Source: Alphaproteobacteria bacterium PA2
Lineage (GTDB): Bacteria; Pseudomonadota; Alphaproteobacteria; Caulobacterales; Caulobacteraceae
Direction of reading: 5' to 3'
NCBI GenBank assembly: GCA_002256425.1
Contig: NKIZ01000001.1
Location: forward strand, 3,073,001 to 3,137,000
Length of the DNA: 64,000 bases
Part shown: positions 8,455 through 18,027 of the stretch, in pieces
How the letters are laid out: each line of letters starts with the position of its first letter
How positions within the stretch are numbered: the stretch's first letter is position 1
Made by a program: the position numbers and the translations under genes
Notes under the pieces: generated by a model
Database searches by the model: none
Seen by the model: the letters and a program-made list of their open reading frames with translations, nothing else
What the model was told of the DNA's origin: nothing

Positions 8455-9981
8455 ATGACTTCGCCCCGCGACATCGCCAACCGCATTCCCATTACGGGCG
8501 CCCTGATGCTGGCGACCCTGATGAACACGCTGGATTCGACCATCGCCAATGTCGCCCTGCCCCATATCCAGGGCAGCGTGTCGGCGGCCCAGGATCAGAT
8601 CACCTGGGTGCTGACCTCCTACATCATCGCCACAGCGATCATGACGCCCCTCTCCGGCTGGCTGTCCCAGAAGTTCGGCCGAAAGCGCATGTTCCTGCTG
8701 TCGATCTTCGGCTTCACGGTAGCTTCCATGCTGTGCGGCGTCGCAACGAACCTTCCGGAGATCGTCTTTTTCCGACTGCTTCAGGGGATAGCCGGCGCGT
8801 CCATGATGCCCCTTTCCCAGACCGTCATGCTGGATATCTACCCACCCGCACAGGTTCCGCGTGTCATGGCCTTGTGGAGCGCAGCGGTCATTGTCGGCCC
8901 GATCCTGGGGCCGGCCCTTGGGGGCTGGCTGACTGAAAATCTGTCCTGGAGATGGGTTTTCTACATCAATGTGCCAATCGGAATCCTGGCTTTCTTCGGC
9001 CTCTACACCTTCATGGACGACGACGAAGGGGGGCGACAAAGGCCCTTTGACTCCTTGGGGTTTACTGCCCTGGTCGTCTTTGTCGGCGGTCTTCAGCTCA
9101 TGGCGGACCGTGGGCCAGGCCAGGATTGGTTCCATTCACCGGAGATCTGCGCCTATGGCATGGCGGTGCTGATCGGACTTTGGGTTTTCGTGGCCCAGAC
9201 CCTTTCCGCAAAGAATCCGTTCTTCCATCGCGACCTCATGCGGGACCGGAATTTCGCCACCTCGACCATCATCTCGTTCTTCATCGGCGGCTTGATGTTT
9301 TCGACCACCGCCCTCCTGCCGACCATGATGCAGAGCCTGATGGGCTATTCCGTCCTTCATGCCGGATACGCCAGCATGCCGAGAGGCATTGGCTCGCTCA
9401 TCGCCTTTCTTCTGATACCCCAGTTAATGATCTTGATCGGGGCCCGTCGCGTCCTGCTGACCGGTCTGGCGATCAGTTCCATCGCCGTCTACATGATGAC
9501 CCGGTTCTCGCTGGAAATGACGTCCGACTCGATCATGGTTTCCGGCTTCATCCAGGGCTTTGGCACGGGCATGATGTTCGCGCCCCTGTCCATCCTGGCC
9601 TTCGCCACCCTTTCGCCTGTGCACCGGGTTGAAGGGACCATTGTCAACACCATGGCCCGAAGCCTGGGATCCAGTGTGGGAATCTCTGTCGCCCAGGCCC
9701 TGCTCGTGCGCCAGAGCGTCTCGGTCCACTCGGTTCTGGCGGGACATATCCAGCCGTCAGATCCGGTCATTTCGGCGGCATTGCCGAAGTTCCTGGATCC
9801 ATCAAGCCAGTCGGGGATCATGACGCTGAATAGCGAGATCACCCGCCAGGGGGCCATGGTCGCCTATGACTGGGTGTTCTCGGTCCTGCTGCTGGCGTCC
9901 CTGGTGATTGTGCCCCTGCTGCTGATCATGCGCCCGCCGCCGCCGGTCGCGAGACCGACGCACGAGGTGGCCGCAGACTGA
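8455..9981 (+). CDS. DHA2-family MFS multidrug/H+ antiporter (EmrB/QacA type)
   Basis: Inner-membrane drug:proton antiporter. 508 residues with about 14 hydrophobic helices, as in DHA2 exporters. Helix 1 contains LDSTIANVALP (the DHA2 acidic motif), and motif A appears as GWLSQKFGRKRMF. Motif C-like GPILGPALGGWL lies near residue 150. EmrB proteins normally pair with an EmrA membrane-fusion protein, but none is adjacent, nor is a TetR/MarR regulator. The ATG has no strong Shine-Dalgarno. Substrate cannot be predicted. Confidence 0.9.
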   Translation: MTSPRDIANRIPITGALMLATLMNTLDSTIANVALPHIQGSVSAAQDQITWVLTSYIIATAIMTPLSGWLSQKFGRKRMFLLSIFGFTVASMLCGVATNLPEIVFFRLLQGIAGASMMPLSQTVMLDIYPPAQVPRVMALWSAAVIVGPILGPALGGWLTENLSWRWVFYINVPIGILAFFGLYTFMDDDEGGRQRPFDSLGFTALVVFVGGLQLMADRGPGQDWFHSPEICAYGMAVLIGLWVFVAQTLSAKNPFFHRDLMRDRNFATSTIISFFIGGLMFSTTALLPTMMQSLMGYSVLHAGYASMPRGIGSLIAFLLIPQLMILIGARRVLLTGLAISSIAVYMMTRFSLEMTSDSIMVSGFIQGFGTGMMFAPLSILAFATLSPVHRVEGTIVNTMARSLGSSVGISVAQALLVRQSVSVHSVLAGHIQPSDPVISAALPKFLDPSSQSGIMTLNSEITRQGAMVAYDWVFSVLLLASLVIVPLLLIMRPPPPVARPTHEVAAD

Positions 9982-9985
9982 AGGG

Positions 9986-11764
9986 TCAGACCTTGGGATC
10001 GTCCATGTGGCCGGGGATCAATTCACCGGCCGGTGTCGGGCGACCGAAGTGGAAGCCCTGAAGCATGCCGCAGCCCGAGGCGATCAGAATGGTGCGTTGG
10101 TCCTCGGTCTCAACCCCTTCGGCAATGACGCTCATGCCAAGGGACTCGGCCAGCTTGGCCACCGAAGCCACGATAACCGCCGACTGCCGCTCCCGGGTGA
10201 TGTTGTCGACGAAGGACTTGTCGATCTTGATGCAGTCAATGGCGAACTGCTTGAGGTAGACCAGACTGGAATAGCCGGTGCCGAAATCATCCAGCGCCAC
10301 CCGGACGCCGGCGTCGCGCAGGACGCCCAGATTGTACGAGGCGCGCTCGACGTCATCGATGATGGCGGTTTCCGTCAGCTCGATCTGGATGCGCCTGGGG
10401 TCGACGTGCGCGTCGGCGGCATACCGCAGAATGCGTTCGCCAACATTGTGCCTGAGGAACTGGCGGGAAGAGAGGTTGATCGAAACATAGGGCAGGTTCC
10501 ACTTGCGGCAGTCGCGCAGGGCCTCCCGGGCGATCCAGTCGCCGATATCCAGAATGAGACCGGTTTCCTCGGCGATGGGAATGAACTGATCGGGTGGGAT
10601 GGACCCATAGTCGGGGCTGTCCCAGCGCACCAGGGCCTCATATCCCAGGATCGCACGGGTGTCGGCCTTCACAATGGGCTGGTAGACCATCTTGAACTGG
10701 CCGGAATTCAGCGCCCGCTCAAGGCCATTCTCAATGGTCAGGCGATACTGCGTGACCTCGTCGAGGTCGTTGTCGAACACCCTGTAACGGTTCCGCCCTT
10801 CGCGTTTGGCGGCGTAGAGCGCCAGGTCCGCCTGGCGCAGGAGTTCGACCTCGCTGTGGGTGGATCCCTGACGGGCGACGCCGATCGAGGCGCTGACCTG
10901 GACCTCGTGACCGGCGATGATGCGGCACTGGCTGGCGACCTTGAGGACCTTGTTGCACAGCTCGTTCATCCCGACATCGGTCAGGGCCTCCACGACGATC
11001 CCGAACTCGTCGCCGCCCAGTCTCGCCAGAATGGCCCCATTGGGCAGGACCCCAGCCATGCCGGTGCAGATCTTGCGGACCAGTTCATCCCCGGCGGCGT
11101 GTCCCAGGGTGTCATTGACCGCCTTGAACCGGTCAAGGTCGACCATGATGACATTCTGCATCTGGCGATTTCGCGCCAGACGGGCCGTGAGCTCTTCAAC
11201 AAAGCCCGTGCGGTTCAGGCCGCCGGTCAGGTGATCGTGTCGTGCGGCATGTTTGGCGATGTCGAGGCGGGTGCGAAGCTCCTGGATCTGCAGCTCCAGA
11301 CCCTTGATCACCTCGGTGCTGTCCCGAAGGGCCCGCTTGGAGTGTGCGCCAGTCCTCTGCCGCTCAGCCACCGCGCGCAGGGTGCGGACCACCAGGAGTG
11401 GCTCCATGGGCGCGGTCAGGAAGGTCATGCGTTCAGTGGAGCCGGCGACCTTGAGACAGGCGGCCAGGGCCGGGCTGTCGGTGGCTTCGACCAGGATCAG
11501 CAGTTCGGCGTCCCGAAGGGCCTGCCGCAGTTCCAGAACGCAGGTCGTCAGGTCGTCGACGCCGACGCCCCGATAATCCAGCAGGAAGATCGCCGCGGTC
11601 CGCCCCAGATATCGGGCCTGTTCAAAGAAGGACAGGGCCTCGCTGGCGTCCGCCGCCGAGGCCAGGGTCTCAGACGGCATGGCCTGCCGGACGAGGGGCT
11701 CAAGGGTCTGCAGGGCCTCTGCACGGGGGCTGACGACCACGGTCAGAATGGTCGAAGACGCCAT
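9986..11764 (-). CDS. GGDEF-EAL c-di-GMP turnover protein with N-terminal receiver-like domain
   Basis: Cytoplasmic bifunctional candidate for synthesis and hydrolysis of cyclic di-GMP. From the ATG at 11764 it has about 592 residues: a receiver-like N-terminus (FLLDYRG near residue 60), a short coiled-coil, GGDEF (intact ARLGGDEF) and EAL. The EAL domain keeps EALVRW, INLSSRQF, ELTETAI, LDDFGTGYSS, IDKSFV and EGVET, so phosphodiesterase activity is likely. The RxxD product-inhibition site before GGDEF is absent. Upstream in-frame starts exist (11866, 11938), but the chosen one begins the folded domain. Confidence 0.9.
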   Translation of the reverse strand: MASSTILTVVVSPRAEALQTLEPLVRQAMPSETLASAADASEALSFFEQARYLGRTAAIFLLDYRGVGVDDLTTCVLELRQALRDAELLILVEATDSPALAACLKVAGSTERMTFLTAPMEPLLVVRTLRAVAERQRTGAHSKRALRDSTEVIKGLELQIQELRTRLDIAKHAARHDHLTGGLNRTGFVEELTARLARNRQMQNVIMVDLDRFKAVNDTLGHAAGDELVRKICTGMAGVLPNGAILARLGGDEFGIVVEALTDVGMNELCNKVLKVASQCRIIAGHEVQVSASIGVARQGSTHSEVELLRQADLALYAAKREGRNRYRVFDNDLDEVTQYRLTIENGLERALNSGQFKMVYQPIVKADTRAILGYEALVRWDSPDYGSIPPDQFIPIAEETGLILDIGDWIAREALRDCRKWNLPYVSINLSSRQFLRHNVGERILRYAADAHVDPRRIQIELTETAIIDDVERASYNLGVLRDAGVRVALDDFGTGYSSLVYLKQFAIDCIKIDKSFVDNITRERQSAVIVASVAKLAESLGMSVIAEGVETEDQRTILIASGCGMLQGFHFGRPTPAGELIPGHMDDPKV

Positions 11765-11938
11765 GCCCGCATCCTGACCCGCCAGGTCGGAGAAGCTGCC
11801 AGGCGAAGCCGGTCTGGGCTTGGAAAACGAAATCGGACTGACCCTCAGAACAAGAGGGCGAACCATGCCATTTGAATTCCAATAAACCCCTAACGGAACG
11901 CCGAATCCGCATCTTCCCGACAGACGGGAACTCCTCAA

Positions 11939-12094
11939 TCAGAGCGGGCGATCCTCGTCATCCTCGATCAGGATCCGTGCAGCGTCGCCCTGTGGATCTT
12001 CGTACTGGTTGTGCTTCATGGTCCACCAGAAGGCGCCCAGGGCGATCAGGGCCAGCCCCAGGGAGAAGGGGGCAAGCAGGACAAGGATGTTCAC
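11939..12094 (-). CDS. ccoS: CcoS cbb3 oxidase maturation protein
   Basis: A 51-residue single-pass membrane protein needed for heme and copper insertion into cbb3 oxidase in studied species. It begins MNILVLLAPFSLGLALIALG, continues with the aromatic FWWTMKHNQYEDPQGDAARIL signature and ends in an acidic tail. The start is GTG at 12094, and GTGA overlaps the ccoI stop, so the two genes are translationally coupled. It is the last gene of the cco cluster. Confidence 0.92.
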   Translation of the reverse strand: MNILVLLAPFSLGLALIALGAFWWTMKHNQYEDPQGDAARILIEDDEDRPL

Positions 12095-14268
12095 TTCTGG
12101 CCTCCCTTGAGGAGGCGCAGGGCGTTCAGCGTCACCACCAGTGAGGATCCCGACATGGCCAGGGCGGCGACGAAGGGATTGATCAGACCCAACATGGCTG
12201 CTGGTCCCGCAATAAGATTGTACAGGGCCGCAAAGGCGAAGTTTTCAAGGGCGCGCTTCCTGGCGGCGCGGGCGACATCAAGGGCCTCGAGGACAGAACC
12301 CAGCTTGTCTCCCGAAAAGATGAGATCAGCTGCCGTCTGGCTGGCGTCCAGGGCAGTGCCAGGGGCCATGGCGGCATGGGCCTTGGACAAGGCCGCTACA
12401 TCATTCAGTCCGTCACCGACCATGAGGACGCGGGCCCCGCTGGTGGTCGCAGCCTCGACGGCCGATGCCTTGTCCTGGGGTGTCAGACCCGATTTCCAGA
12501 CCGAAACGCCGGCGCTATGGGCGGCGGTGGCGGTGGGGCCTTCAAGATCGCCAGACAGGATCTCGACCTCACAGCCTCTTTGGCGCAAGCCCGCAACCGT
12601 AATGGCGGCGTCTGACCGCAGGGAGTCTGCGAAGCGGAAGCACAGGGCTTCGCCGCCCACCTCGCCAAACCAGAGTTCGGTCTCCCCGGAGGTCCGCCCC
12701 CCGGCGCCAACGAAATCGGCCCTGCCCATCCGATAGGTGCGCCCCTCCACAACGGCTTCAAGACCCTGACCTGGTGTCTCCTTGACCTCTCCGGCCACAG
12801 GCCCGGGCCCGGCGGCCAGGGCCAGGGCCTTGGCCAGCGGGTGGGCCGATGCGCGCGCCAGGGGGGCGGCGCGTTCTACGTCCGCCGGATTGGCGGCCAG
12901 CAGGCGTGGGCGGCCCTCGGTCAGGACACCGGTCTTGTCCAGGAAGACGCGATCCACTTCGGCCAGGCGTTCGAGGGCGATGCCCGACTTCACCAGGACC
13001 CCACGGCGGAACAGACGGGAAGCCGCCGCCACCTGGACCGCTGGCGCCGCAAGCCCCAGGGCGCAGGGACAGGTGATGATCAGAACGGTCGCGGCCCTGA
13101 GAAGGGCTTCCCGCGGAGACAGGCCGAGCCCCCATCCGGCCACGAAGGTCAGGGCTGCAGCAGAGTGGACCACGGGGACATAGATCGCCGCGGCCTTGTC
13201 AGCCAAACGGACATAGGCGGATTTGGACTGGGATCCGGCCTCCACCAGTCGCGCAATCTCGGCAAGGGTCGAGTCTTCCGACCTGGCCAGTGCGACCAGG
13301 GTCAGGAGACCATTCAGGTTCATCGCCCCGGCCCGGCAGAGCTCGCCCGTCCTGACCGGGACGGCCGCCGTCTCGCCGGTCAGAATGGCGTTGTCGAGAT
13401 CCGATGTTCCCGAGACCACGCGGGCGTCAACGGGTATGCGCTCGCCCGGCCGGACAAGCAGGAGATCGCCCGGCGATACATCGCGGAGGGGAACGCGGCG
13501 TTCATGGCCCTGTTGATCCACCAGAATGGCGGTCGAGGCCTGAAGCGCCAGGAGGTCCGCCGCAGCTCCGCGGGCCTTGCGCCGCAGACTGTGGTCAAGC
13601 CAGCGGCCGATCAACAGCAGGAAGAGCAGGGTTACGGCGGCGTCAAAATAGGTGTCCCGGCCGTGGAGCACGGTTTCCAGGAAGCTCACGGCCAGGGTCA
13701 GAAGCACCCCGATGGAAATCGGCACATCCATGTTGGCCTGCCCGGCCCTCAGGGACCGCCAGGCCGATTTGAAGAAGACCATGCCGGCGAATACCGCGCA
13801 GGGTGCGCCGATCACGGCGCTGGCCCATTGCATCAGGGTCCGCGTCGCCGGGCCCAGTTCCTGGCCGAACAGTCCCGCCCAGATCGGGACCGAGAACATC
13901 ATGGCGTTGCCGGCCCCGAAGGCGGCCACAGCCAGGGCCATGGTGATGGTGCGCCCTTCGCGGTCCTGGGCCTCTTCCGCCGCTTCAGGGTCAAAGAGGG
14001 TCGCGGGATAACCTATGCGCTCAAGGGTATCGAGGACCAGCACCGGGTCCCCGCCCCGCCTCAGTGAAACCGCGAGCTTGCCGGTGCTGAGATTCAGCCG
14101 GGCGGAACGCACGCCCGTCAGGCGGCTGATCTCGCCCTCTACCTTGGCCATGCACCCTGCGCAGTGGGCGCCAGGCACCAGAAGCTCCAGGAGCCCTTCG
14201 TCCTCTGACCTGGGTTTGACGAAGGCCGACAGGTCGACGTGGGGGAGAGACGTCTCGACTAGGGCCAA
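12091..14268 (-). CDS. ccoI: CcoI/FixI copper-exporting P1B-type ATPase for cbb3 assembly
   Basis: Inner-membrane Cu-transporting ATPase that supplies copper for the CuB site of cbb3 oxidase. 725 residues. The N-terminal heavy-metal domain has CAGC at about residues 35-38. The membrane metal site is TCPCALGLAAP, the phosphorylation site is DKTGVLTEG, and the hinge is VGDGLNDVAAL. The FixI/CopA2 class has slow export dedicated to oxidase assembly rather than detoxification, and location in the cco cluster supports that class here. It overlaps ccoH by 10 bases. Confidence 0.95.
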   Translation of the reverse strand: MALVETSLPHVDLSAFVKPRSEDEGLLELLVPGAHCAGCMAKVEGEISRLTGVRSARLNLSTGKLAVSLRRGGDPVLVLDTLERIGYPATLFDPEAAEEAQDREGRTITMALAVAAFGAGNAMMFSVPIWAGLFGQELGPATRTLMQWASAVIGAPCAVFAGMVFFKSAWRSLRAGQANMDVPISIGVLLTLAVSFLETVLHGRDTYFDAAVTLLFLLLIGRWLDHSLRRKARGAAADLLALQASTAILVDQQGHERRVPLRDVSPGDLLLVRPGERIPVDARVVSGTSDLDNAILTGETAAVPVRTGELCRAGAMNLNGLLTLVALARSEDSTLAEIARLVEAGSQSKSAYVRLADKAAAIYVPVVHSAAALTFVAGWGLGLSPREALLRAATVLIITCPCALGLAAPAVQVAAASRLFRRGVLVKSGIALERLAEVDRVFLDKTGVLTEGRPRLLAANPADVERAAPLARASAHPLAKALALAAGPGPVAGEVKETPGQGLEAVVEGRTYRMGRADFVGAGGRTSGETELWFGEVGGEALCFRFADSLRSDAAITVAGLRQRGCEVEILSGDLEGPTATAAHSAGVSVWKSGLTPQDKASAVEAATTSGARVLMVGDGLNDVAALSKAHAAMAPGTALDASQTAADLIFSGDKLGSVLEALDVARAARKRALENFAFAALYNLIAGPAAMLGLINPFVAALAMSGSSLVVTLNALRLLKGGQK

Positions 14269-14744
14269 GTGAGCCTCCGCTCCGCTTCAAATCTCTGGCC
14301 CGCTGGATTGGAGGCGACGAGCGTCAGGTCCCAGGCGCCGTGAACGCCGGTCAGTTCGGCCTCATATCGTCCCGGCGCGGTTTCCCGGAACTTCGGAGTC
14401 AGGCGGCCGGATTCCGTAGCCGGATGTTCCAGCTTGGCTGCGAAGGACAGGCCCTGAACCGGCTCGCCGCCTTCATTGCGGAATTCCACCACTGCCCGGC
14501 CCGGCTCGGCGCCAGCGGTCGCCCGCCAGCCATACTTCTCCTGCTCGGCGAGCTGGGCGAGGGTTCGATTATAGGCAATGCCATCCTCATAGGGTGTCAC
14601 CGACACTTCGCCCGGGAAGGTCCTGTAGGCCTGCACGAGAAAGATGGCGTCGACAGTGATGATCGCTGCGAAGAAGGTCACCACCATGGCCAGAACATGC
14701 CATCCGGTCAGACCGCGTGGGGGGGTTGCGGTTGATTCAGTCAT
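14259..14744 (-). CDS. ccoH: CcoH/FixH cbb3 oxidase assembly protein
   Basis: Membrane-anchored protein that associates with the cbb3 complex during assembly. One transmembrane segment follows GLTGWHVLAM near residues 15-40, with the family-typical FLVQAYRTFPGEV just after it and a periplasmic domain containing YNRTLAQLAEQEKYGW. The ATG at 14744 overlaps the ccoG stop by eight bases and gives 161 residues; the upstream ATG at 14768 would overlap ccoG by 32 bases and is less likely. Confidence 0.88.
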   Translation of the reverse strand: MTESTATPPRGLTGWHVLAMVVTFFAAIITVDAIFLVQAYRTFPGEVSVTPYEDGIAYNRTLAQLAEQEKYGWRATAGAEPGRAVVEFRNEGGEPVQGLSFAAKLEHPATESGRLTPKFRETAPGRYEAELTGVHGAWDLTLVASNPAGQRFEAERRLTWP

Positions 14745-16245
14745 CATCGTCCTCAGCATCAGAGTCAAAGGTCGTTTCGACGGCTTCCGTGCCGCCAGGC
14801 AGGGTTACAGTGAATTTCGCCGGCAGATGGGGCCCGTGCAGCGAGTCCTCCGGCACGGTGACAAACACCCTGACGGCGCGATCGGTATTGGCCTCGACAA
14901 GGGCGAAGATCGGCCCTGTGGTGGCCGCGGAAGCCGGGGTTTCCAGCCGGGCCCCCTTGGGTCCTTCGAATTCGATCCTGGCGGCGCCGGTCGTGAAACT
15001 GCGATTGGCGATTTTCAGCGTGTAGCCATTGCGGATCGCCCCATCATGAAGTCGCACAAAGGTCGGATTGCGGTCGCGAAGGACGTGCACGCTGATGAAG
15101 GTCCGGTGGGTCAGACCCCACAACATCACGACGGCGACAAGAGCCAGGGCTCCGGCATAGACCAGTGTCCGGGGGCGGATCAGGCGATAGACGCCCTCCC
15201 GGCCTTCAACCCGGTCTGTGACGGCCGAGTCCGTGTCGTAGGCGACCAGGCCCTTGGGTCGGCCGACCCTGGCCATGACCTCATCGCAGGCATCGGCGCA
15301 GAGGCCGCAGTTGATGCAGGCAAGCTGCGAACCGTCGCGGATATCGATCCCCATGGGACAGACGATGACGCACTGGCCGCAGTCAATGCAGTCGCCGCGT
15401 CCCTCCCAGGTGGCGTCCTTCTTGTGCGGACCGCGAGGCTCGCCCCGGTCGTGCTTGTAGGTGATCTGGAGGGAATGATTGTCCAGCATGCCACCCTGGA
15501 TGCGGGGCCAGGGGCACATATAGATGCAAACCTGCTCGCGCATCCCGCCGGCGAAGACATAGGTGGTGAAGGTCAGCAGGGCGCAGAAGACATAGGCCGT
15601 CGCTGGCGCCTGACCCTGCCAGAAGGCCGGCAGGACGGTGGGCGCGTCGTGAAAGTAGAAGATCCAGGCGCCGCCGGTGGAAAAAGCCACAACCAGCCAG
15701 GTCAGGTGCTTGCCGACCTTGCGCCAGACCTTGTTGAACGACCAGGGCGCTGCGTCGAGACGCATGCGGGCGTTCCGGTCGCCCTCGAACAGCCGCTCCA
15801 CATAGATGAAGAGGTCGGTCCAGATGGTCTGGGGGCAGGCATAGCCGCACCACAGTCGGCCGAACAGGGCCGAAACCAGGAAAAGGGCCAGGGCCGAAAG
15901 GACCAGCAGGCCGGTGACGAAATACACTTCCTGCGGCCAGAACTGCAGGTCAAACAGGTAGAAGCGGCGCCCCGTGAAGTCGATGAGAACCGCCTGATCG
16001 GGCAGGATCCCGGGCCGATCCCATCGAATCCAGGGCGTGATGTAGTAGATCGCCAGGGTGATGATCATCATCGCCCACTTGATCGCCCGCCACCGGCCGT
16101 GGACCAGCTTGGGGTAGATCGGCGCCCTTCGCTTGTAGAGGCCGCCGCCCGGGTCGCTTTGTTTGCGAACCCGGTCGGCGACCGAGACCGGTCCCGCAGC
16201 GTTCTCCCCCGAGACTTTGCGGGTCCGATCTATGACAACGACCAT
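14737..16245 (-). CDS. ccoG: CcoG/FixG polyferredoxin, Cu(II) reductase for cbb3 assembly
   Basis: Membrane iron-sulfur protein of 502 residues required for cbb3 biogenesis; CcoG has been shown elsewhere to reduce Cu(II) for the assembly pathway. Several membrane segments occur (about 55-75, 100-125, 175-230, 350-370). Cysteine motifs CGYACPQ and CIYMCPW are followed by a double 4Fe-4S ferredoxin domain, CIDCGQCVIVCP and CINCGLCADAC. A C-terminal Ig-like domain (FixG_C) and an Asp-rich tail follow. It lies five bases after ccoP and overlaps ccoH. Confidence 0.94.
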   Translation of the reverse strand: MVVVIDRTRKVSGENAAGPVSVADRVRKQSDPGGGLYKRRAPIYPKLVHGRWRAIKWAMMIITLAIYYITPWIRWDRPGILPDQAVLIDFTGRRFYLFDLQFWPQEVYFVTGLLVLSALALFLVSALFGRLWCGYACPQTIWTDLFIYVERLFEGDRNARMRLDAAPWSFNKVWRKVGKHLTWLVVAFSTGGAWIFYFHDAPTVLPAFWQGQAPATAYVFCALLTFTTYVFAGGMREQVCIYMCPWPRIQGGMLDNHSLQITYKHDRGEPRGPHKKDATWEGRGDCIDCGQCVIVCPMGIDIRDGSQLACINCGLCADACDEVMARVGRPKGLVAYDTDSAVTDRVEGREGVYRLIRPRTLVYAGALALVAVVMLWGLTHRTFISVHVLRDRNPTFVRLHDGAIRNGYTLKIANRSFTTGAARIEFEGPKGARLETPASAATTGPIFALVEANTDRAVRVFVTVPEDSLHGPHLPAKFTVTLPGGTEAVETTFDSDAEDDDD

Positions 16246-16250
16246 GGAGA

Positions 16251-17117
16251 CTACTTTCCTGCGGCGTTCGCGTGGACGTAGACGGCCAGGGCCTTGATGG
16301 TTTCAGGATCCAGACGGGCCTCCCAGGTGGGCATGACCCCGCCACGACCATTCCAGATTTGTCCGCGGATATCCTCGCGGGCCGAACCGTAGAGCCACTC
16401 CTTGTCTGTCAGGTTCGGAGCGCCCAGGGCCTGATTGCCCACACCGGTCGCGCCGTGACAGGCAATACAGTTGGCCTGGAAGATTGGCGCTGCGCGCTGG
16501 ACAGCCCCTGCATCAGCCTTGCGACCGGACAGGGCGACCACATACTCGGTGAGGTCGTCGATCTGCGCCGCCGGCAGGATCTGATCCTTGCCGAACGAAG
16601 GCATGATTGAGGACCGCGCCCTGGGATTTTCCGAACGGACGCCGACCTGGAGGGTGTGCTGGATGTCCTGGAGCGTGCCGCCCCAGATCCAGACATCGTC
16701 CCTCAGATTGGGATAGCCCTTGCCGCCGGCGCCGCCCGTGCCGTGGCAGGTGGCGCAGTTGTCGCCGAATACCGACTGGCCAACCGCCAGGGCGTAGGCC
16801 TGAAGCTTGGGATCGGCCTCAATCTGCTCAAGGCTGGCGTTCTTCAGCATCTGGCCTTCGACGCCGCGGATCTTGTGCAGTTCCGAGAGGTCGGCGACCA
16901 CCTGGGCCCGGTCAGACTTGTGCAGTATGCCCTTGGTGTAGCCATTCAGGGTTGGCCAGGCCGGCATGGCGATCCAGTAGCCGATCGCGAAGACGACGCA
17001 GGCGTAGAAGATGTAGAGCCACCACCGGGGAAGGGGATTATCCCACTCCTGGATGCCGTCCCACTCGTGACCGGTCGTCTCGACTTCGTTGGTGTCGTTG
17101 GGTTTACGCTCCGACAT
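16251..17117 (-). CDS. ccoP: CcoP diheme cytochrome c subunit of cbb3 oxidase
   Basis: Membrane-anchored subunit passing electrons into CcoO/CcoN. The N-terminal FixP_N region has one membrane helix at about residues 30-52, then two cytochrome c domains with heme sites CATCH and CIACH. The start is set to the ATG at 17117 (288 residues): a GAGG Shine-Dalgarno lies seven bases upstream and the next in-frame Met codons at 17132 overlap ccoQ further. It ends five bases before ccoG. Confidence 0.95.
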   Translation of the reverse strand: MSERKPNDTNEVETTGHEWDGIQEWDNPLPRWWLYIFYACVVFAIGYWIAMPAWPTLNGYTKGILHKSDRAQVVADLSELHKIRGVEGQMLKNASLEQIEADPKLQAYALAVGQSVFGDNCATCHGTGGAGGKGYPNLRDDVWIWGGTLQDIQHTLQVGVRSENPRARSSIMPSFGKDQILPAAQIDDLTEYVVALSGRKADAGAVQRAAPIFQANCIACHGATGVGNQALGAPNLTDKEWLYGSAREDIRGQIWNGRGGVMPTWEARLDPETIKALAVYVHANAAGK

Positions 17118-17283
17118 GATCGTCCTCATCATCTTCTAGCGGAAGGCGCGCGAGGTCCTGGAAGGCTTCGCGGTTCTTCGGCCAAAGGGCATAGGCAACG
17201 CCGGCGAGGAACATGACGCCGAAGTAGACCGTTCCTCCCTGCTGGGCGATGCGCGCGACGGTTTCGTAGGTCAGGCTGCTCAT
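17104..17283 (-). CDS. ccoQ: CcoQ small cbb3 oxidase subunit
   Basis: A 59-residue single-pass protein between ccoO and ccoP. One hydrophobic helix spans about residues 19-33 ([16 protein letters not shown]), followed by [15 protein letters not shown] and an acidic tail; this is the CcoQ/FixQ pattern. Its ATG overlaps the ccoO stop as ATGA, and its 3' end overlaps the ccoP start by 14 bases. CcoQ stabilises the CcoP-CcoNO interaction in other bacteria. Confidence 0.92.
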   Translation of the reverse strand: MSSLTYETVARIAQQGGTVYFGVMFLAGVAYALWPKNREAFQDLARLPLEDDEDDHVGA

Positions 17284-18014
17284 CGCATGTTCTCCGGAGC
17301 GTCGGCCTTGTAGGTGCGGAAGTCGACCAGACCGCCCAGCATCTGGAGGTAGGCCACCAGGGCGTCCATTTCGGTGATCTTTTCCGGATTACCGTCATAG
17401 TCGCGCTGGATCACCTTGGCGCCGTAGCGCTTGTGAAGACCCGAGCCCGAAGCCGTGGGGTCGGCCTGGGCTTCCAGGTCGGCCTTGGCGGCGGCGATGT
17501 CAGCCTTGGTGTAGGGGACGCCAACCCTGGTCAGCGCCGCAAGCTTCAGCTGGATATCGCTTTCGTCGAGCTCCTTCTTCGCCAGGAAGGCGTAGGGAGG
17601 CATGACCGACTCCGGGACCACCGAACGGGGATCCGTCAGGTGGGCGACATGCCAGGCGTCGGAGTACTTCCCGCCGACCCGGGCCAGGTCCGGTCCGGTC
17701 CGCTTGGAGCCCCACTGGAAGGGGTGGTCGTACATGCTCTCGGCTGCGAGGCTGTAGTGGCCGTACCGCTCCACCTCATCGCGCAGGGGGCGGATCATCT
17801 GCGAGTGGCAGACATAGCAGCCCTCCCGCACATAGATGTCCCGTCCGGCCTGTTCGAGCGGGGTGTAGGGCCGCATGCCGTTCACCTTCTCGATCGTGCT
17901 TTCCAGGAAGAAGAGCGGAGTAATCTCCACCAGCCCGCCGATGGCGACCACGACAAGGATGCCGAGGACCAGGAGCAGGGAGTGGCGCTCAAGTTTACCG
18001 TGTTGCTTCCACAT
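17280..18014 (-). CDS. ccoO: CcoO monoheme cytochrome c subunit of cbb3 oxidase
   Basis: Membrane-anchored cytochrome c that relays electrons from CcoP to CcoN. 244 residues: an N-terminal helix at about 13-33, then [18 protein letters not shown] with the single CxxCH heme site and [16 protein letters not shown], both invariant in CcoO. A strong GGGAGGA Shine-Dalgarno precedes the ATG. The gene starts 13 bases after ccoN. Confidence 0.97.
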   Translation of the reverse strand: MWKQHGKLERHSLLLVLGILVVVAIGGLVEITPLFFLESTIEKVNGMRPYTPLEQAGRDIYVREGCYVCHSQMIRPLRDEVERYGHYSLAAESMYDHPFQWGSKRTGPDLARVGGKYSDAWHVAHLTDPRSVVPESVMPPYAFLAKKELDESDIQLKLAALTRVGVPYTKADIAAAKADLEAQADPTASGSGLHKRYGAKVIQRDYDGNPEKITEMDALVAYLQMLGGLVDFRTYKADAPENMR

Positions 18015-18027
18015 ATCGGGTCCTCCC

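Noticed and set aside
10007-11875. 622-codon plus-strand frame opposite the GGDEF-EAL gene
   Set aside because: No recognisable domain, and the opposite strand has a complete set of GGDEF and EAL residues.
14644-16281. 545-codon plus-strand frame opposite ccoG
   Set aside because: Shadow of ccoG; the composition is typical of antisense frames and there is no start context.
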